Below, one piece after another: positions 1 through 8,904 of a stretch of 64,000 nt of DNA. How positions within the stretch are numbered: the first letter of the stretch is position 1; each line of letters opens with the position of its first letter. This DNA is from Chitinophaga sp. S165 (GTDB lineage: Bacteria > Bacteroidota > Bacteroidia > Chitinophagales > Chitinophagaceae): the NCBI RefSeq assembly GCF_003182155.1, contig NZ_QGTG01000001.1, positions 1,428,839 to 1,492,838 on the forward strand, in the 5' to 3' direction. The notes beneath the pieces are model-generated. The model did no database searches. It was given only the letters and a program-made list of their open reading frames with translations, and was not told where the DNA came from. A program made the position numbers and the translations under genes.

Positions 1-120
1 TGTTGCTGCCAGATGCCCGCTGAAAGATACCCGTTGTTGGCTGATCACCTTCATCTGTTTGAACATAGCCCCTTTAGGACATACGAGGTAATGTTTTTCT
101 GTCAACCACTGTTGTTCCAT
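1..120 (-). CDS. PAAR-like (DUF4280-type) T6SS tip protein, 3' part outside window
   Basis: Minus-strand reading frame that starts at ATG 118-120 and runs off the left edge; 40 codons are visible. The start MEQQWLTEKHYLVCPKGA, then a run ending in GHLAAT, resembles the N-terminus of DUF4280/PAAR-like proteins that cap the VgrG spike. Its ATG follows the stop codon of the preceding gene with no gap (TAG-ATG), so translation is probably coupled to it and hence to vgrG. Position after vgrG fits a tip protein or tip-linked effector. Family assignment rests on the short visible piece and context, so it is tentative; the rest of the gene, and any C-terminal toxin domain, lies outside the window. 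Confidence 0.5.
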   Translation of the reverse strand, partial: MEQQWLTEKHYLVCPKGAMFKQMKVISQQRVSFSGHLAAT

Positions 121-924
121 CTATGAAATGCTTTCAAGGTGTAAATAGAGATCTGACCGGCAATCGTTCGTTAGTTGCTCGAATACCGTCATATCCGCTG
201 ATAACAGCACGCCATTGCCATCATGCTGGAAACTGGCCCGTGTATAATGTTTAATGTCCAGTTCCTGCTGTCCGGTCACCAATGTGATCATACCTTTATC
301 GATACGGCCGCCGCCGTCCAGTATCGCCTCCACTTGCACGCTATATCCATCCGGCTGTTGCGTGGTGCCGAAGGTTTGTACAACCGGCACGAAGAACCCT
401 ATTCCCATACGGTCCCTGACTATCTGCCGCCGCGTTGTTTCCGTTCCACCCGGCCTGATGCCCCAGTCATACAGGAACAACTGCATGAAGTGGGTATTCG
501 CGAGATTTTCGATCACTTCTACCGGCGCGTCCAGCTCACGGTCCTTATGCCGGATGATCTCAAATGCGGCAATCGGATTTACCTGCATCAGCTCTTTTTT
601 AACGGCATCCCATTTGCCTTTTATTTCCGGTAGATTGAGCAGGCCTTTTATCTGCCCATCTTTATTGATGCAGATGTGCTGCCTGTTATAGATCCTTGCC
701 AGTTTATTCACGTATTCTATGAGCTGGTAAGTGTTCGGATCGAAATATTCGGTTAGCCTTACTTCCTTTTCTTCCAGTACGTATTCCTGCAATTCCGGGC
801 GACTGGCGTTCTGTCCGTTCCACTGCAGTTCATAAATGCCGACGGTGGCAAAGCTGTCCATCATCGTCAGCATTTTTACATTCCCTTTAACGGTAAGTTG
901 ATACTTCCTTTCTTTCTGCTCCAT
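121..924 (-). CDS. T6SS-associated protein of unknown function downstream of vgrG
   Basis: 267 residues with no signal peptide or membrane segment, so probably cytoplasmic. The N-terminal third is rich in beta strand (KYQLTVKGNVKML, TVGIYELQW) and the middle is charged and helical. I do not recognise a named family. It starts 3 nt after the vgrG stop and abuts the PAAR-like gene, so it is locked between the spike and the tip. That position suggests an adaptor or chaperone that loads cargo onto VgrG, or a spike extension. This role is inferred from position only. It could also be a structural cap specific to Bacteroidetes T6SS. Confidence 0.6.
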   Translation of the reverse strand: MEQKERKYQLTVKGNVKMLTMMDSFATVGIYELQWNGQNASRPELQEYVLEEKEVRLTEYFDPNTYQLIEYVNKLARIYNRQHICINKDGQIKGLLNLPEIKGKWDAVKKELMQVNPIAAFEIIRHKDRELDAPVEVIENLANTHFMQLFLYDWGIRPGGTETTRRQIVRDRMGIGFFVPVVQTFGTTQQPDGYSVQVEAILDGGGRIDKGMITLVTGQQELDIKHYTRASFQHDGNGVLLSADMTVFEQLTNDCRSDLYLHLESIS

Positions 925-927
925 CTC

Positions 928-2727
928 TTATGAATTTATTTTTACGGGACTTCCTTCTATGATCGTACTGCTGCCTGCTATCGAAACTGTCTTTCCGTTT
1001 AATCCTGCAGTAGTTTCACCTACGAGCGACAAGTCATTCTTAGAAGAGATCTGTAGCTTTGTTCCAAACTCCATACTGCCGTGAGTAGTGGGAGCGCCAT
1101 TGCCCGTCAGCTTGAAATCGTCTGCCGCACGGATCTCTATATTCTTTGCCTGTATGATGATCTTATCCTGCTCCTTGTCCATGATGATCATAACATTGCC
1201 TGTCTGCAGCGTTATCTTATTATCCGTATTTACTGTAACAGCATTTCTGCCGTCTATGGCTATAAAGTTCAGATCAGTTTTATCTTTCAGCAGAATGCCT
1301 CCGCTATCGTCCATACTAATTGTATGACCGCTTTTAGTGGTCAGACTTTTCTGATCGTTGTTAGTGCTTCCACCAATGCCATTTTTTCCGTGGAAGACAC
1401 TGCCCATGACGATAGGCCGGGCAATGTTTCCGTCTTCAAACCCAATCACTACCTGGTCTCCTTTCTCCGGTATAAAAACAAATCCCCTGTTCTTTAAAAC
1501 CTTTGTACTGCTGCCTGCATCAGGAGTTACCACGCGCAGCCACTCGGTAGGATCGTTGGTCTCGCAGAGCCATTTGAATTTCACCCTTACCCTTCCCTGC
1601 CCCAGCGGATCAGCATTATCAAATACTGTTGCCAGTAACATATCAGGACCAGGGCGCCTGTAATTGCGGAAAGGGATACGCTCTGTTGTTGACACAATGC
1701 CTTCGAATCTATTCACATAAGCACCATCACTATCTATGGAATGAAACACGGAAGTAATTAAAAACTTACCCAGGCTTTTGGTAACAAAACTATTTCCCTG
1801 TTTTACACTCATGGATACGTTGATGACCTTACCAATACCAACTTCCGGATTATCGCTCGTGCCGCTTATTTTTAAAAGCTGTCCCGCGTCTGCCTTGCCT
1901 TCATTGTCGGTCAGTACCTTCAGCTCCGCACTGTTTTCCACTCTTACCAGCGAGGGTTGATTAAACACCTTGCTATAGGTAGCACCAGATGCTTTCGACG
2001 CATGCGCAAGGTCTGGCCGGCCGGAGGCACTATTACTTCCTTTGCTCTGTATCATCTCGTCGAGCTGCGGGTTGTAAGCAAACCTGTTACTGTTTACCGG
2101 CGCTACTTCAATACCATACTGCAGACTTTGAATATCCCTGCCATACACTACAGTAACTTCTGTTTGTGTGTCGGGCTTACCAAAATTGAGACGTTCCCCA
2201 TCATAGAAGAACCATTCGTAATATTCGGCACTCAGGCGGTTCAGGAACTCAAAATCACTTTCCTGGTATTGCATGATATAGTCGACGGGCTTCTTACGGT
2301 CGGGCTTAATAACCATGCGCAGATCGTTCGCGGGCGTATCATTCGTAGCCAGCGTTGCAATAGCGCTAAGGGTCTTATTATAATAAGAACCCAGGTCAGG
2401 CCCCCGCTCAATCAATATTGTAGGACTATATCCGCTGGCAGTGATGACGCCATGATAACCGTGACTTTGTTCCAGGTCGATCTTCGTTACCACACCGGCA
2501 AACTTCTGGAGCTTACCATCCGGACGGCCAAATGAAGCTGTAAGTGTTTTCCCTACAAAGTCCCTGCTATCGTCGAGTGATATCAAACCCGGCGTTCCCA
2601 GTACATCATGATTGAACTTCAGTTCGAAATAATGATGGGCGTTAAATTGCTGCTGCAACTCAAACGAGATGATATATGCTATCTTTTTTCCGCTTATATT
2701 GATATCGCGGAGTAACTGGATATCCAT
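928..2727 (-). CDS. vgrG: VgrG (TssI), T6SS spike protein
   Basis: 599 residues. The N-terminal gp27-like region (about 1-350) is followed by a gp5-like OB-fold segment around 360-450 (DPLGQGRVRVKFKW, then EKGDQVVIGFEDGNIARPIVMGSVFH). A C-terminal beta-helix needle (about 460-599) carries repeated alternating strands such as KITLQTGNVMIIMDKEQDKI. VgrG trimers form the puncturing spike on top of the Hcp tube. No extra C-terminal effector domain is visible; the protein ends soon after the beta-helix. It lies 7 nt downstream of the 215-residue unknown gene and 3 nt upstream of the next unknown gene, consistent with a spike-loading module at the end of the T6SS operon. Confidence 0.95.
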   Translation of the reverse strand: MDIQLLRDINISGKKIAYIISFELQQQFNAHHYFELKFNHDVLGTPGLISLDDSRDFVGKTLTASFGRPDGKLQKFAGVVTKIDLEQSHGYHGVITASGYSPTILIERGPDLGSYYNKTLSAIATLATNDTPANDLRMVIKPDRKKPVDYIMQYQESDFEFLNRLSAEYYEWFFYDGERLNFGKPDTQTEVTVVYGRDIQSLQYGIEVAPVNSNRFAYNPQLDEMIQSKGSNSASGRPDLAHASKASGATYSKVFNQPSLVRVENSAELKVLTDNEGKADAGQLLKISGTSDNPEVGIGKVINVSMSVKQGNSFVTKSLGKFLITSVFHSIDSDGAYVNRFEGIVSTTERIPFRNYRRPGPDMLLATVFDNADPLGQGRVRVKFKWLCETNDPTEWLRVVTPDAGSSTKVLKNRGFVFIPEKGDQVVIGFEDGNIARPIVMGSVFHGKNGIGGSTNNDQKSLTTKSGHTISMDDSGGILLKDKTDLNFIAIDGRNAVTVNTDNKITLQTGNVMIIMDKEQDKIIIQAKNIEIRAADDFKLTGNGAPTTHGSMEFGTKLQISSKNDLSLVGETTAGLNGKTVSIAGSSTIIEGSPVKINS

Positions 2728-2734
2728 AATTGTT

Positions 2735-3382
2735 TCAGCTTATTGCGTTTTCTTCTTTCCACTGTCTGATTTGCTGTTTTGTGCGCTCGTCCAGCCTATG
2801 CCGGAAACAACATAGCCGCCATGTGATCTTACGGGCTGAAAGCAGATCATTAAAGACTGTCCCGGCTGCGCCTTTGTAGTGCCCCGTCCTGCCAAGACCA
2901 ATGCTTAGCGCACCGTCTTCCGGCTTAAGTTCATTGAACCTCCACCTGTTTCCCTGCAAACGTTTCGTTTCTTCGTGGATCAGTTTCACAAATTTATCTC
3001 CGTCCATTCCCACCGAAAATTCCACCAGATGCGTATTAGGACCGTTATTAGTCAGATAGCCGTCTTTACTATATGTATAGTTGGATGCAATACCTCCATA
3101 GAACTGACAATCCAGCTGATTATGCAGCTTCAGATAATTATATTCATTTGTAGGCATCGCCCTGTACCAATGTCTCGTGTTTTCATATGAAGAAGCCCCT
3201 ACGGAATGAGCATATTCAAAAAAGAAAACAACATCATTCGTAAACCTTTCTGTCGTAAAAGCACGGCTATCTACCAGCTTTCTCTCATCTCTTCCAATTG
3301 AGTCCCTTATAATTCTCATATATTCACTATACCTCCGTTTATCATCAAGTCTACCTTGTGGCGTATTTCCATATTGTGCCAT
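2735..3382 (-). CDS. Unknown 215-residue T6SS-linked protein, possible ADP-ribosyltransferase-like cargo
   Basis: Cytoplasmic-type protein without signal peptide, between tssK (73 nt away) and vgrG (7 nt away). From about residue 71 it reads HWYRAMPTNEYNYLK, with later YGGIASNYTYS and HLVEFSV (118-124). YRAM-x3-EY followed by a hydrophobic strand resembles the first and second core strands of ADP-ribosyltransferase-like toxin domains (R74 as NAD-binding arginine). A clear catalytic Glu motif is not certain. The first 60 residues are charged and helical. If it is an effector, no dedicated immunity gene is next to it, which is unusual. It may instead be a structural or adaptor protein. Family assignment is a hypothesis from motif appearance; location in the T6SS operon is directly seen. 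Confidence 0.4.
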   Translation of the reverse strand: MAQYGNTPQGRLDDKRRYSEYMRIIRDSIGRDERKLVDSRAFTTERFTNDVVFFFEYAHSVGASSYENTRHWYRAMPTNEYNYLKLHNQLDCQFYGGIASNYTYSKDGYLTNNGPNTHLVEFSVGMDGDKFVKLIHEETKRLQGNRWRFNELKPEDGALSIGLGRTGHYKGAAGTVFNDLLSARKITWRLCCFRHRLDERTKQQIRQWKEENAIS

Positions 3383-3455
3383 AGTCGCTTTTTTAGTTGT
3401 ATTTCGTTTATCTGTTTACCAGCTATACGCCAGAAAGTGTTCATTCAAATATTTA

Positions 3456-4607
3456 CTAATCCAGTAATGTCCATGTCCTTTTAGCCTGTACCTGCTGTAC
3501 GATCTGCTGTTCCGCGACTACAATGTTCTCTTTCCGTTGACCGATGTATTCCAGTGTAGCCAGCTTCTTCCACAATGCGGTGATCACTTTCAGGAATTCA
3601 TCGATAAGCGACATTGCAGCATAAATGTCCTGGTGATCATATATCAGTTCGATCGTACGGGCCAGCAGCTCTTCGAAGTTGCCCGGTGTAACGTCCCGCC
3701 ATTCATAGAAATACTTCAGCATTTCCTCCCGTTCCTTTGCCTCTATATGTTTGATGCCTGTGAAGAATACATGCGCCAGATTTGAAAAACAGCCTGCCAG
3801 ATAAATGGGCGATTGCTGATACCCCAGGTTACGGTAACTGAAGAATACCTGTGCCAGATAATCCAGCATCTTTTCCGAGATCAGACGGATATTCTTTCCC
3901 AATATGGTAATGGCCTCTTTCCCCATCGTCTTATCGATGATAGTAAAAGCTGCCAGCTGCAGATCGTTCATCTGTACACTGAATTGCTCATAATATCGTA
4001 TAAGTGAAGAATGACTGATAATGCTGCTGCTTGGCGGAATATAGCTGTTATTAACAACGATCTTACCATTAGTCAGTAACAACTGTCCTATTACCAGGCT
4101 GTAGCCCTCGGTAGTCTTAGGCGCCATACCAGCTGCAGGCAACAGGAAAATGCGGTAGCCTTTTGACACATCAGGATATCGCGGCGGATTATCTTCCGGA
4201 TCCAGTTGTCCTGATGGCACTCTTTCAAAAGGATTGACAGCAAGAATGATATTGTAAACAATACTTCTTCCGTCGCTGTTCTCATTGAAATAATGGCTGA
4301 AAGAAAGCTGGCTGGCATAATCGGCCGATCCGTCAATATCGATCCGGCAGCCTTCTGCTGTTATGGCGTTGCAAAGCCGCACTTTTATTTCCACATGGTT
4401 AGTAGCCTTTTCAATCACTTCTATATCATGCGATGTACGCTGTCCTGCAAAAGGAGGTAGTAATCCGTAGTTGTAATTCGTCAGTAACAAAGACCTGGCA
4501 TCTCTCACAAGGTCCTGGCTATACTGGTCGGTAGCAACGAAATGAGCGCTGGACAGTTTCATGCCGTCCGTCCAGTTCACTGGTGTATATTTAAGCGGTG
4601 CGATCAT
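3456..4607 (-). CDS. tssK: TssK, T6SS baseplate protein
   Basis: 383 residues. The N-terminus reads PVNWTDGMKLSSAHFVATDQY, the typical TssK opening (W-x-DGM-L-x3-HF), followed by RSLLLTNYNYGLLP. TssK forms trimers that connect the TssEFG baseplate wedges to the membrane complex. Bacteroidetes TssK is shorter than the proteobacterial form (about 440 residues), and this length fits. The gene starts 18 nt after tssN. Because subtype iii lacks TssJLM, TssK here is expected to dock on the TssN/O/P/Q/R envelope complex instead; that is family knowledge and not visible in this sequence. Confidence 0.9.
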   Translation of the reverse strand: MIAPLKYTPVNWTDGMKLSSAHFVATDQYSQDLVRDARSLLLTNYNYGLLPPFAGQRTSHDIEVIEKATNHVEIKVRLCNAITAEGCRIDIDGSADYASQLSFSHYFNENSDGRSIVYNIILAVNPFERVPSGQLDPEDNPPRYPDVSKGYRIFLLPAAGMAPKTTEGYSLVIGQLLLTNGKIVVNNSYIPPSSSIISHSSLIRYYEQFSVQMNDLQLAAFTIIDKTMGKEAITILGKNIRLISEKMLDYLAQVFFSYRNLGYQQSPIYLAGCFSNLAHVFFTGIKHIEAKEREEMLKYFYEWRDVTPGNFEELLARTIELIYDHQDIYAAMSLIDEFLKVITALWKKLATLEYIGQRKENIVVAEQQIVQQVQAKRTWTLLD

Positions 4608-4625
4608 TGGTAATAGTATTTACGT

Positions 4626-5519
4626 TTAAATAAAAATGGATTCGTCCCCTGCCGGTACCGGCTTTGTTATATTTTCAGATACTCTTTTGGCGTAGATGGT
4701 CACTTTTTCGGATATGCCGTTCTTCAGAATAGTGAGATCAGGATCAATGAAAGTATTCTTTCTGAAAAAAGAGGTCTTAATGAAAAAGATCCACTTGAAG
4801 GGTATAGTGTCTGTCGCCATATATGATACCGGGCTTTTAGGGAACTTGATGTTATAATCTTCAATGAATTTGTAGAACCAGTTACCGAACAGCATATTTG
4901 CAGGCGCCTTTACCTTTACTTTAATGGGCTCCTGGTCATTGGTATTTTTATACACTTCCAGTTCAAGTACAAGCATCCTGTTAAAATCCAGGTGTTCCAT
5001 ATCCAGCTCCAGGGCTACTACCGGATGTTGCCAGATCTTATATATTTCCGACGGAATGCTTAACAACGCAACATACGCCCACCAGAAGAGTAATGGAACG
5101 AGGAAGCTGAAAGAACTGGTGGCGGCCCATCCGCCTATGCGAATAGAACTGAGTGCATTAAAGATGGTTTGATATAAGTAAAAGCCCAGCAGACCGGCAA
5201 TGAGCATGGCAGCCGACACAAACACTTTTCTGTTCAATAATTCGTTAGCATAGTATTTCGTTAACAGGTAAACCAACGCACTGCCTACAGATAAGAAATA
5301 GATCTGACTAATGATATATCCCCAGGGCATATAGTCAAGACCGAGGAAGCCCATTAGCCCAGGTATAGCCAATACAAGCGCCAGGACCAGTACTATGATG
5401 ATCAGCCTTTTGTTACTGACGAATTTATTCTTCTTATTAACTACTGCCATCACTGTTGCCGATATCACTGCGATGACCGGCAGCAGGAGGTATCTTAGAA
5501 AAAATTGTTGTACATCCAT
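4626..5519 (-). CDS. tssN: TssN, subtype-iii T6SS inner-membrane protein
   Basis: 297 residues. About five hydrophobic segments lie in the first 165 residues (for example LLLPVIAVISATVMAVV, LIIIVLVLALVLAIPGLMGFL and FSFLVPLLFWWAYVALLSI), then a soluble C-terminal domain of about 130 residues. This topology and the place between tssG and tssK match TssN, one of the proteins found only in Bacteroidetes T6SS and thought to be part of the membrane complex that replaces TssJLM. It lies 29 nt after tssG and 18 nt before tssK. The C-terminal domain should be cytoplasmic and could contact the baseplate; this is inferred. Confidence 0.85.
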   Translation of the reverse strand: MDVQQFFLRYLLLPVIAVISATVMAVVNKKNKFVSNKRLIIIVLVLALVLAIPGLMGFLGLDYMPWGYIISQIYFLSVGSALVYLLTKYYANELLNRKVFVSAAMLIAGLLGFYLYQTIFNALSSIRIGGWAATSSFSFLVPLLFWWAYVALLSIPSEIYKIWQHPVVALELDMEHLDFNRMLVLELEVYKNTNDQEPIKVKVKAPANMLFGNWFYKFIEDYNIKFPKSPVSYMATDTIPFKWIFFIKTSFFRKNTFIDPDLTILKNGISEKVTIYAKRVSENITKPVPAGDESIFI

Positions 5520-5548
5520 TGATATAAATTTTAAGCAATGCCCATCTG

Positions 5549-6490
5549 TTATAGGTAAACCGTAAATCCGAGAACAGCGTTAGCGCTGCCTGCGCCTAAT
5601 GCCCCGATCCTGTTCTCTTCGCTGGTGATCAGTTCTACCCTGACATTCGTTTCTACCGGCACCAGGTAGGCTGTAACCGTTTCAATAAGTTGTGCCTGAT
5701 GACTACCAGGTAGAAAAGCCAGTAACCTATCAGCATCAGCGGGACCGATCTTTATATTGATCTCCTCCCCTTCAGTTGTAAAGCTGTTCCCAATTACAGC
5801 ATCTGACCCTAATGCACCATTCCCCATTTTACAACGCATGCTTTCATCGACACAGACCTGCACAACAGCAGCAGGATTAAGTGTAACGTTCACCGGAATG
5901 TTGAAAAGAACGGAAAGCAGTTTACCCATGAAGTCTGTGTCGTTCCGTTTTTGTTGTATTACCGGCAGCAGGTGCATCCAGATGATACGCTGATCATTGT
6001 CCAGCATATCAAACTCTTTCCACTCTGCGCCAAATATCATTGACAGGTCGTTGTAGGTAGTCTTCTTATCCAGCCTGTTTTCGTACCAGGCCAGCAGTGT
6101 CCGCATATGATTCAGTTCCGCCTCAAAAGGCATAAAGAACCTTCTGGCGTCCCTTTCTTCCGTGCGTCGGAGTTGCACGTCGGCTATCATCTCCAGTTCG
6201 GATAAGCCAGCGCTTCTGGCCGGAGCACCATGAAACAATCCTTCGGGTAACATGTCATACAAACCTTCCCTGTTCACTTCAATGATCAGGCGATCTTTCA
6301 GCAGGTTTTCTGAATAGTAAGCCGAATATCCGCTGATATCTTTTGCATAGGCGCTCCGTGCAGGTCCTGCCGGAATGATAGCGACACTTTCTTTACTGAT
6401 ATCTCCGTTCTCCAGCAACTCTGCCACTTTAGTAGTCGCCTTGAAATCTGCATGAAGATCATTCTGTAGATTTAGTTCCGTCCCTTTCAT
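5549..6490 (-). CDS. tssG: TssG, T6SS baseplate protein
   Basis: 313 residues following tssF with a 4-nt ATGA overlap, so the two are translationally coupled, as expected for partners that form the TssF2-TssG wedge. The N-terminal half contains LIIEVNREGLYDMLPEGLFHG and RTEERDARRFFMPFEAELNHM, with an arrangement typical of Bacteroidetes TssG. The C-terminal half is beta-rich and ends in GLTVYL-like strands. The protein is diverged from proteobacterial TssG, and assignment relies partly on order (tssE-tssF-tssG). Confidence 0.8.
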   Translation of the reverse strand: MKGTELNLQNDLHADFKATTKVAELLENGDISKESVAIIPAGPARSAYAKDISGYSAYYSENLLKDRLIIEVNREGLYDMLPEGLFHGAPARSAGLSELEMIADVQLRRTEERDARRFFMPFEAELNHMRTLLAWYENRLDKKTTYNDLSMIFGAEWKEFDMLDNDQRIIWMHLLPVIQQKRNDTDFMGKLLSVLFNIPVNVTLNPAAVVQVCVDESMRCKMGNGALGSDAVIGNSFTTEGEEINIKIGPADADRLLAFLPGSHQAQLIETVTAYLVPVETNVRVELITSEENRIGALGAGSANAVLGFTVYL

Positions 6491-8358
6491 ATAACACTGT
6501 TATTTCCTGATGTCAGCAATAACCTGTAATGCAGGTTCATGATACTACGCGAGCTGAGTTTAGAATGTGCCAGTTCCAATAAAGACTGCCACTCTTCCGG
6601 TTTCAATCCATTACCCGGCGCAGGTGTCAGCATCACGTCCACTGTTCTGACAAATCCTTCTTTAGGATGCATCGAATTCATCAGCCCCTTTTTGATCTTT
6701 ACATCCGTGATATTGCTACCGAACTCCCAGTAACAGAAGTTGACAATATCCATATGTGTAACTACCCTGTCGCCGGTTGTAAGTCCGTATTTATATGCCC
6801 TTACCCTGTTCACCGCATTTAGCCTGGAGCGGCCGCCTTGCGTAGAGCTAAGCAGGAACAAGCTATCCGCGGCTATGCGGGTACTTTCAAAGGGTAGCAG
6901 GCGGCTACCGGTTCTGATATTATTTCCCAGTTCTGCATTCGTAGTCCAGAACTCGAGAAACATGATATCAGCATCCTCAAGAGGTTTGAATACTATGTAG
7001 CTGAGTAGTTCCCTTATGCTATTCAGCTGCCTCGTTGTTTTCTGTGCTATCATGGAAATGTTCTGCTCCAATTCCTTCAGTGCCGTATTCAGAAAATCAG
7101 ATCCATATGCTGCGAATGCGGCCTTTTCATCACGCAATAGCTCAAACAGATAATCCAGTATCTCTCTTGCATTCCGTTTATCAAAACGTTCGGCACCGCC
7201 GTAACGCACGGAGAACAAACCAGCGCTTCTATCTTCCTCATAACCCTGTGGGATCTCTGTATAATGATTACCGGCATTGTCCTTTAACGTTTGCACACAC
7301 AGGAACTGGTCCTGATCTGACAGTCGCAAGGGGATGATGTCGTTCATCATTTTCAGGCGGTGTTTGAGGTCATGCCTTCTTTTATTCACAATGGGAAAAG
7401 CATTTATTACAACAGACAGTTCATTCAGGATAGATTGGGTAATAGTGACCGGCACTACTATCTTGATCCACAGTAAAGGTCCCTTCAGGCCTTCCAGGTT
7501 ACTGGCAGGAAAGACTGTTTCAAATACCGGAGGATACAATTGCAGATGAGCAGCCGGAAGCAGGTTATTCGTTTGCAGGGTAAAAAGCCTGTTCCTGTAA
7601 AAGGCATATACATCACGGGTTACCAGGTTAAGTATATTATGCTCATAAAAAGGCGATACTGACTGTTGCCCTGGTACGTCGTAGACGCTATCCTGCGATA
7701 CATCCAGGTGTATGTCGTCGATGGACCATTCTGCGAAAGAAAGCAGATCATACGTCTGTTTGTCAACCTTATAACTCTTCCAATCGAAATAGACGTTTAG
7801 TCCATCAAGTGAAGTGATGTCAGAAGAAATACTAAGACCAAGATAAACGGCATTCCTCTCCAGTTGCTGACTGTTTTTAGATTGAGCTACCAGTAGCTTA
7901 TGCTGCTGATCATCTATCTGGAACAGGTTCCCGCCTGTCGCCATATGTGTAACAGCCGCATCGAAGATCTTTACCGGTTGTAACGGACTAAAGAAGATAT
8001 CTGCTGTCGCTTCTCTACTATCTCCTTCTTTTCCGGTCAACCGTTTACCATAAAAGAACTGTTCCTTTTCATCAATTATTTCTGTTGCTTCTATAGGGCG
8101 GGCATGCAGCACCGCATGAGCAGGAACGGCGGAGATCAGCGTATCGGGAGCTAGTATACCGGATAGTTTATCTACCATACGGTTCTGCAGATTGTCCACT
8201 TCATTGGAGATATTGAACAATTCTGTACTCAGCGCCTCTATCAGCAATTTTACCAATGGGTCAAAGTCGGCGGTATTCTTTATGCCCCAGTAGTCCTGTG
8301 CATTTTTCAATACCCTGTTCCTGATCTCGTCTTTCGAAGAATAAAATATATCGTTCAT
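6487..8358 (-). CDS. tssF: TssF, T6SS baseplate protein
   Basis: 623 residues, the usual TssF size. The N-terminal segment (DFDPLVKLLIEALSTELFNIS, ending with a conserved MVDKLSGILAP stretch) is the characteristic TssF start. The motif PAHAVLHARP follows at about residue 80. TssF is the largest wedge component of the baseplate and is similar to phage gp6. It begins 23 nt after tssE and overlaps tssG by 4 nt. Confidence 0.9.
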   Translation of the reverse strand: MNDIFYSSKDEIRNRVLKNAQDYWGIKNTADFDPLVKLLIEALSTELFNISNEVDNLQNRMVDKLSGILAPDTLISAVPAHAVLHARPIEATEIIDEKEQFFYGKRLTGKEGDSREATADIFFSPLQPVKIFDAAVTHMATGGNLFQIDDQQHKLLVAQSKNSQQLERNAVYLGLSISSDITSLDGLNVYFDWKSYKVDKQTYDLLSFAEWSIDDIHLDVSQDSVYDVPGQQSVSPFYEHNILNLVTRDVYAFYRNRLFTLQTNNLLPAAHLQLYPPVFETVFPASNLEGLKGPLLWIKIVVPVTITQSILNELSVVINAFPIVNKRRHDLKHRLKMMNDIIPLRLSDQDQFLCVQTLKDNAGNHYTEIPQGYEEDRSAGLFSVRYGGAERFDKRNAREILDYLFELLRDEKAAFAAYGSDFLNTALKELEQNISMIAQKTTRQLNSIRELLSYIVFKPLEDADIMFLEFWTTNAELGNNIRTGSRLLPFESTRIAADSLFLLSSTQGGRSRLNAVNRVRAYKYGLTTGDRVVTHMDIVNFCYWEFGSNITDVKIKKGLMNSMHPKEGFVRTVDVMLTPAPGNGLKPEEWQSLLELAHSKLSSRSIMNLHYRLLLTSGNNSVI

Positions 8359-8381
8359 GTTCTTTACTGCGGGTTACGTTC

Positions 8382-8816
8382 CTAACTACAAAGCGGGCTT
8401 AGAAAAAGCGACGTATTAAAAGCATAATGTTCTCCTGTAGCCTGTATAATACCAGTCACACTGATCTCTACTTTCTTTTTGATCTCCGATACATTTCTAC
8501 CGAAGAACAGCTGCTCTACCTCACTCATGTTCACATCTACTTCCACCTGGTACAAACGCGGCTCATATGTGGTCACTGAACGGAGCAGCGATTGCCTGAA
8601 CTTTTCTTCCCATATGCGTTCACTCACTATCAGTTCAAAATCGAGATCCCATATTTCACAACCGAAACTGCTGTTATGCCGGTGCTCTCCATACCGGGTG
8701 AAAATGATCAGTTCAATGTGCTGGGAAATAGACCTTCCGGAGCCTGTTACTTCCAGTTCTTTATCTGCCAGGATGTTCTTCAGCCTGAAAGGTTTGTTAT
8801 ATAACTGACCGGACAT
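8382..8816 (-). CDS. tssE: TssE, gp25-like baseplate protein
   Basis: 144 residues from ATG 8814-8816. A TTG two codons upstream (8820-8822) could also start the frame, but the ATG is preferred. GPW/gp25 family: internal ISQHIELIIFTRYGEHRHNS, then FGCEIWDLDF and a later NMSEVEQLFF segment. This protein nucleates sheath assembly on the baseplate. It is separated from hcp by 88 nt holding a strong hairpin, and from tssF by 23 nt. Confidence 0.9.
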   Translation of the reverse strand: MSGQLYNKPFRLKNILADKELEVTGSGRSISQHIELIIFTRYGEHRHNSSFGCEIWDLDFELIVSERIWEEKFRQSLLRSVTTYEPRLYQVEVDVNMSEVEQLFFGRNVSEIKKKVEISVTGIIQATGEHYAFNTSLFLSPLCS

Positions 8817-8841
8817 GTTCAACGATTAAAAGTTTGCAAAG

Positions 8842-8874
8842 AGTGCCTGCGTACCGTCTTGTGCCGCAGGCACT
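8842..8874 (-). terminator. Hairpin between hcp and tssE
   Basis: A perfect 10-bp inverted repeat (AGTGCCTGCG at 8842-8851 and CGCAGGCACT at 8865-8874) encloses a 13-nt loop. It lies 30 nt past the hcp stop and 26 nt before the tssE start in the transcribed direction, and is followed on the minus strand by a mixed, moderately T-rich stretch (CTTTGCAAACTTTT). It may act as a partial terminator or as a 3' stabiliser that allows much more Hcp than baseplate protein. The structure is seen; the effect is inferred. Confidence 0.6.
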
Positions 8875-8904
8875 TTTGTTTCCATGACAAAAGGAGTGTG
8901 CTTT

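Noticed and set aside
1957..2535. 192-residue open frame on the plus strand inside vgrG
   Set aside because: It is antisense to a clearly coding gene, has no ribosome binding site and shows no recognisable motif.
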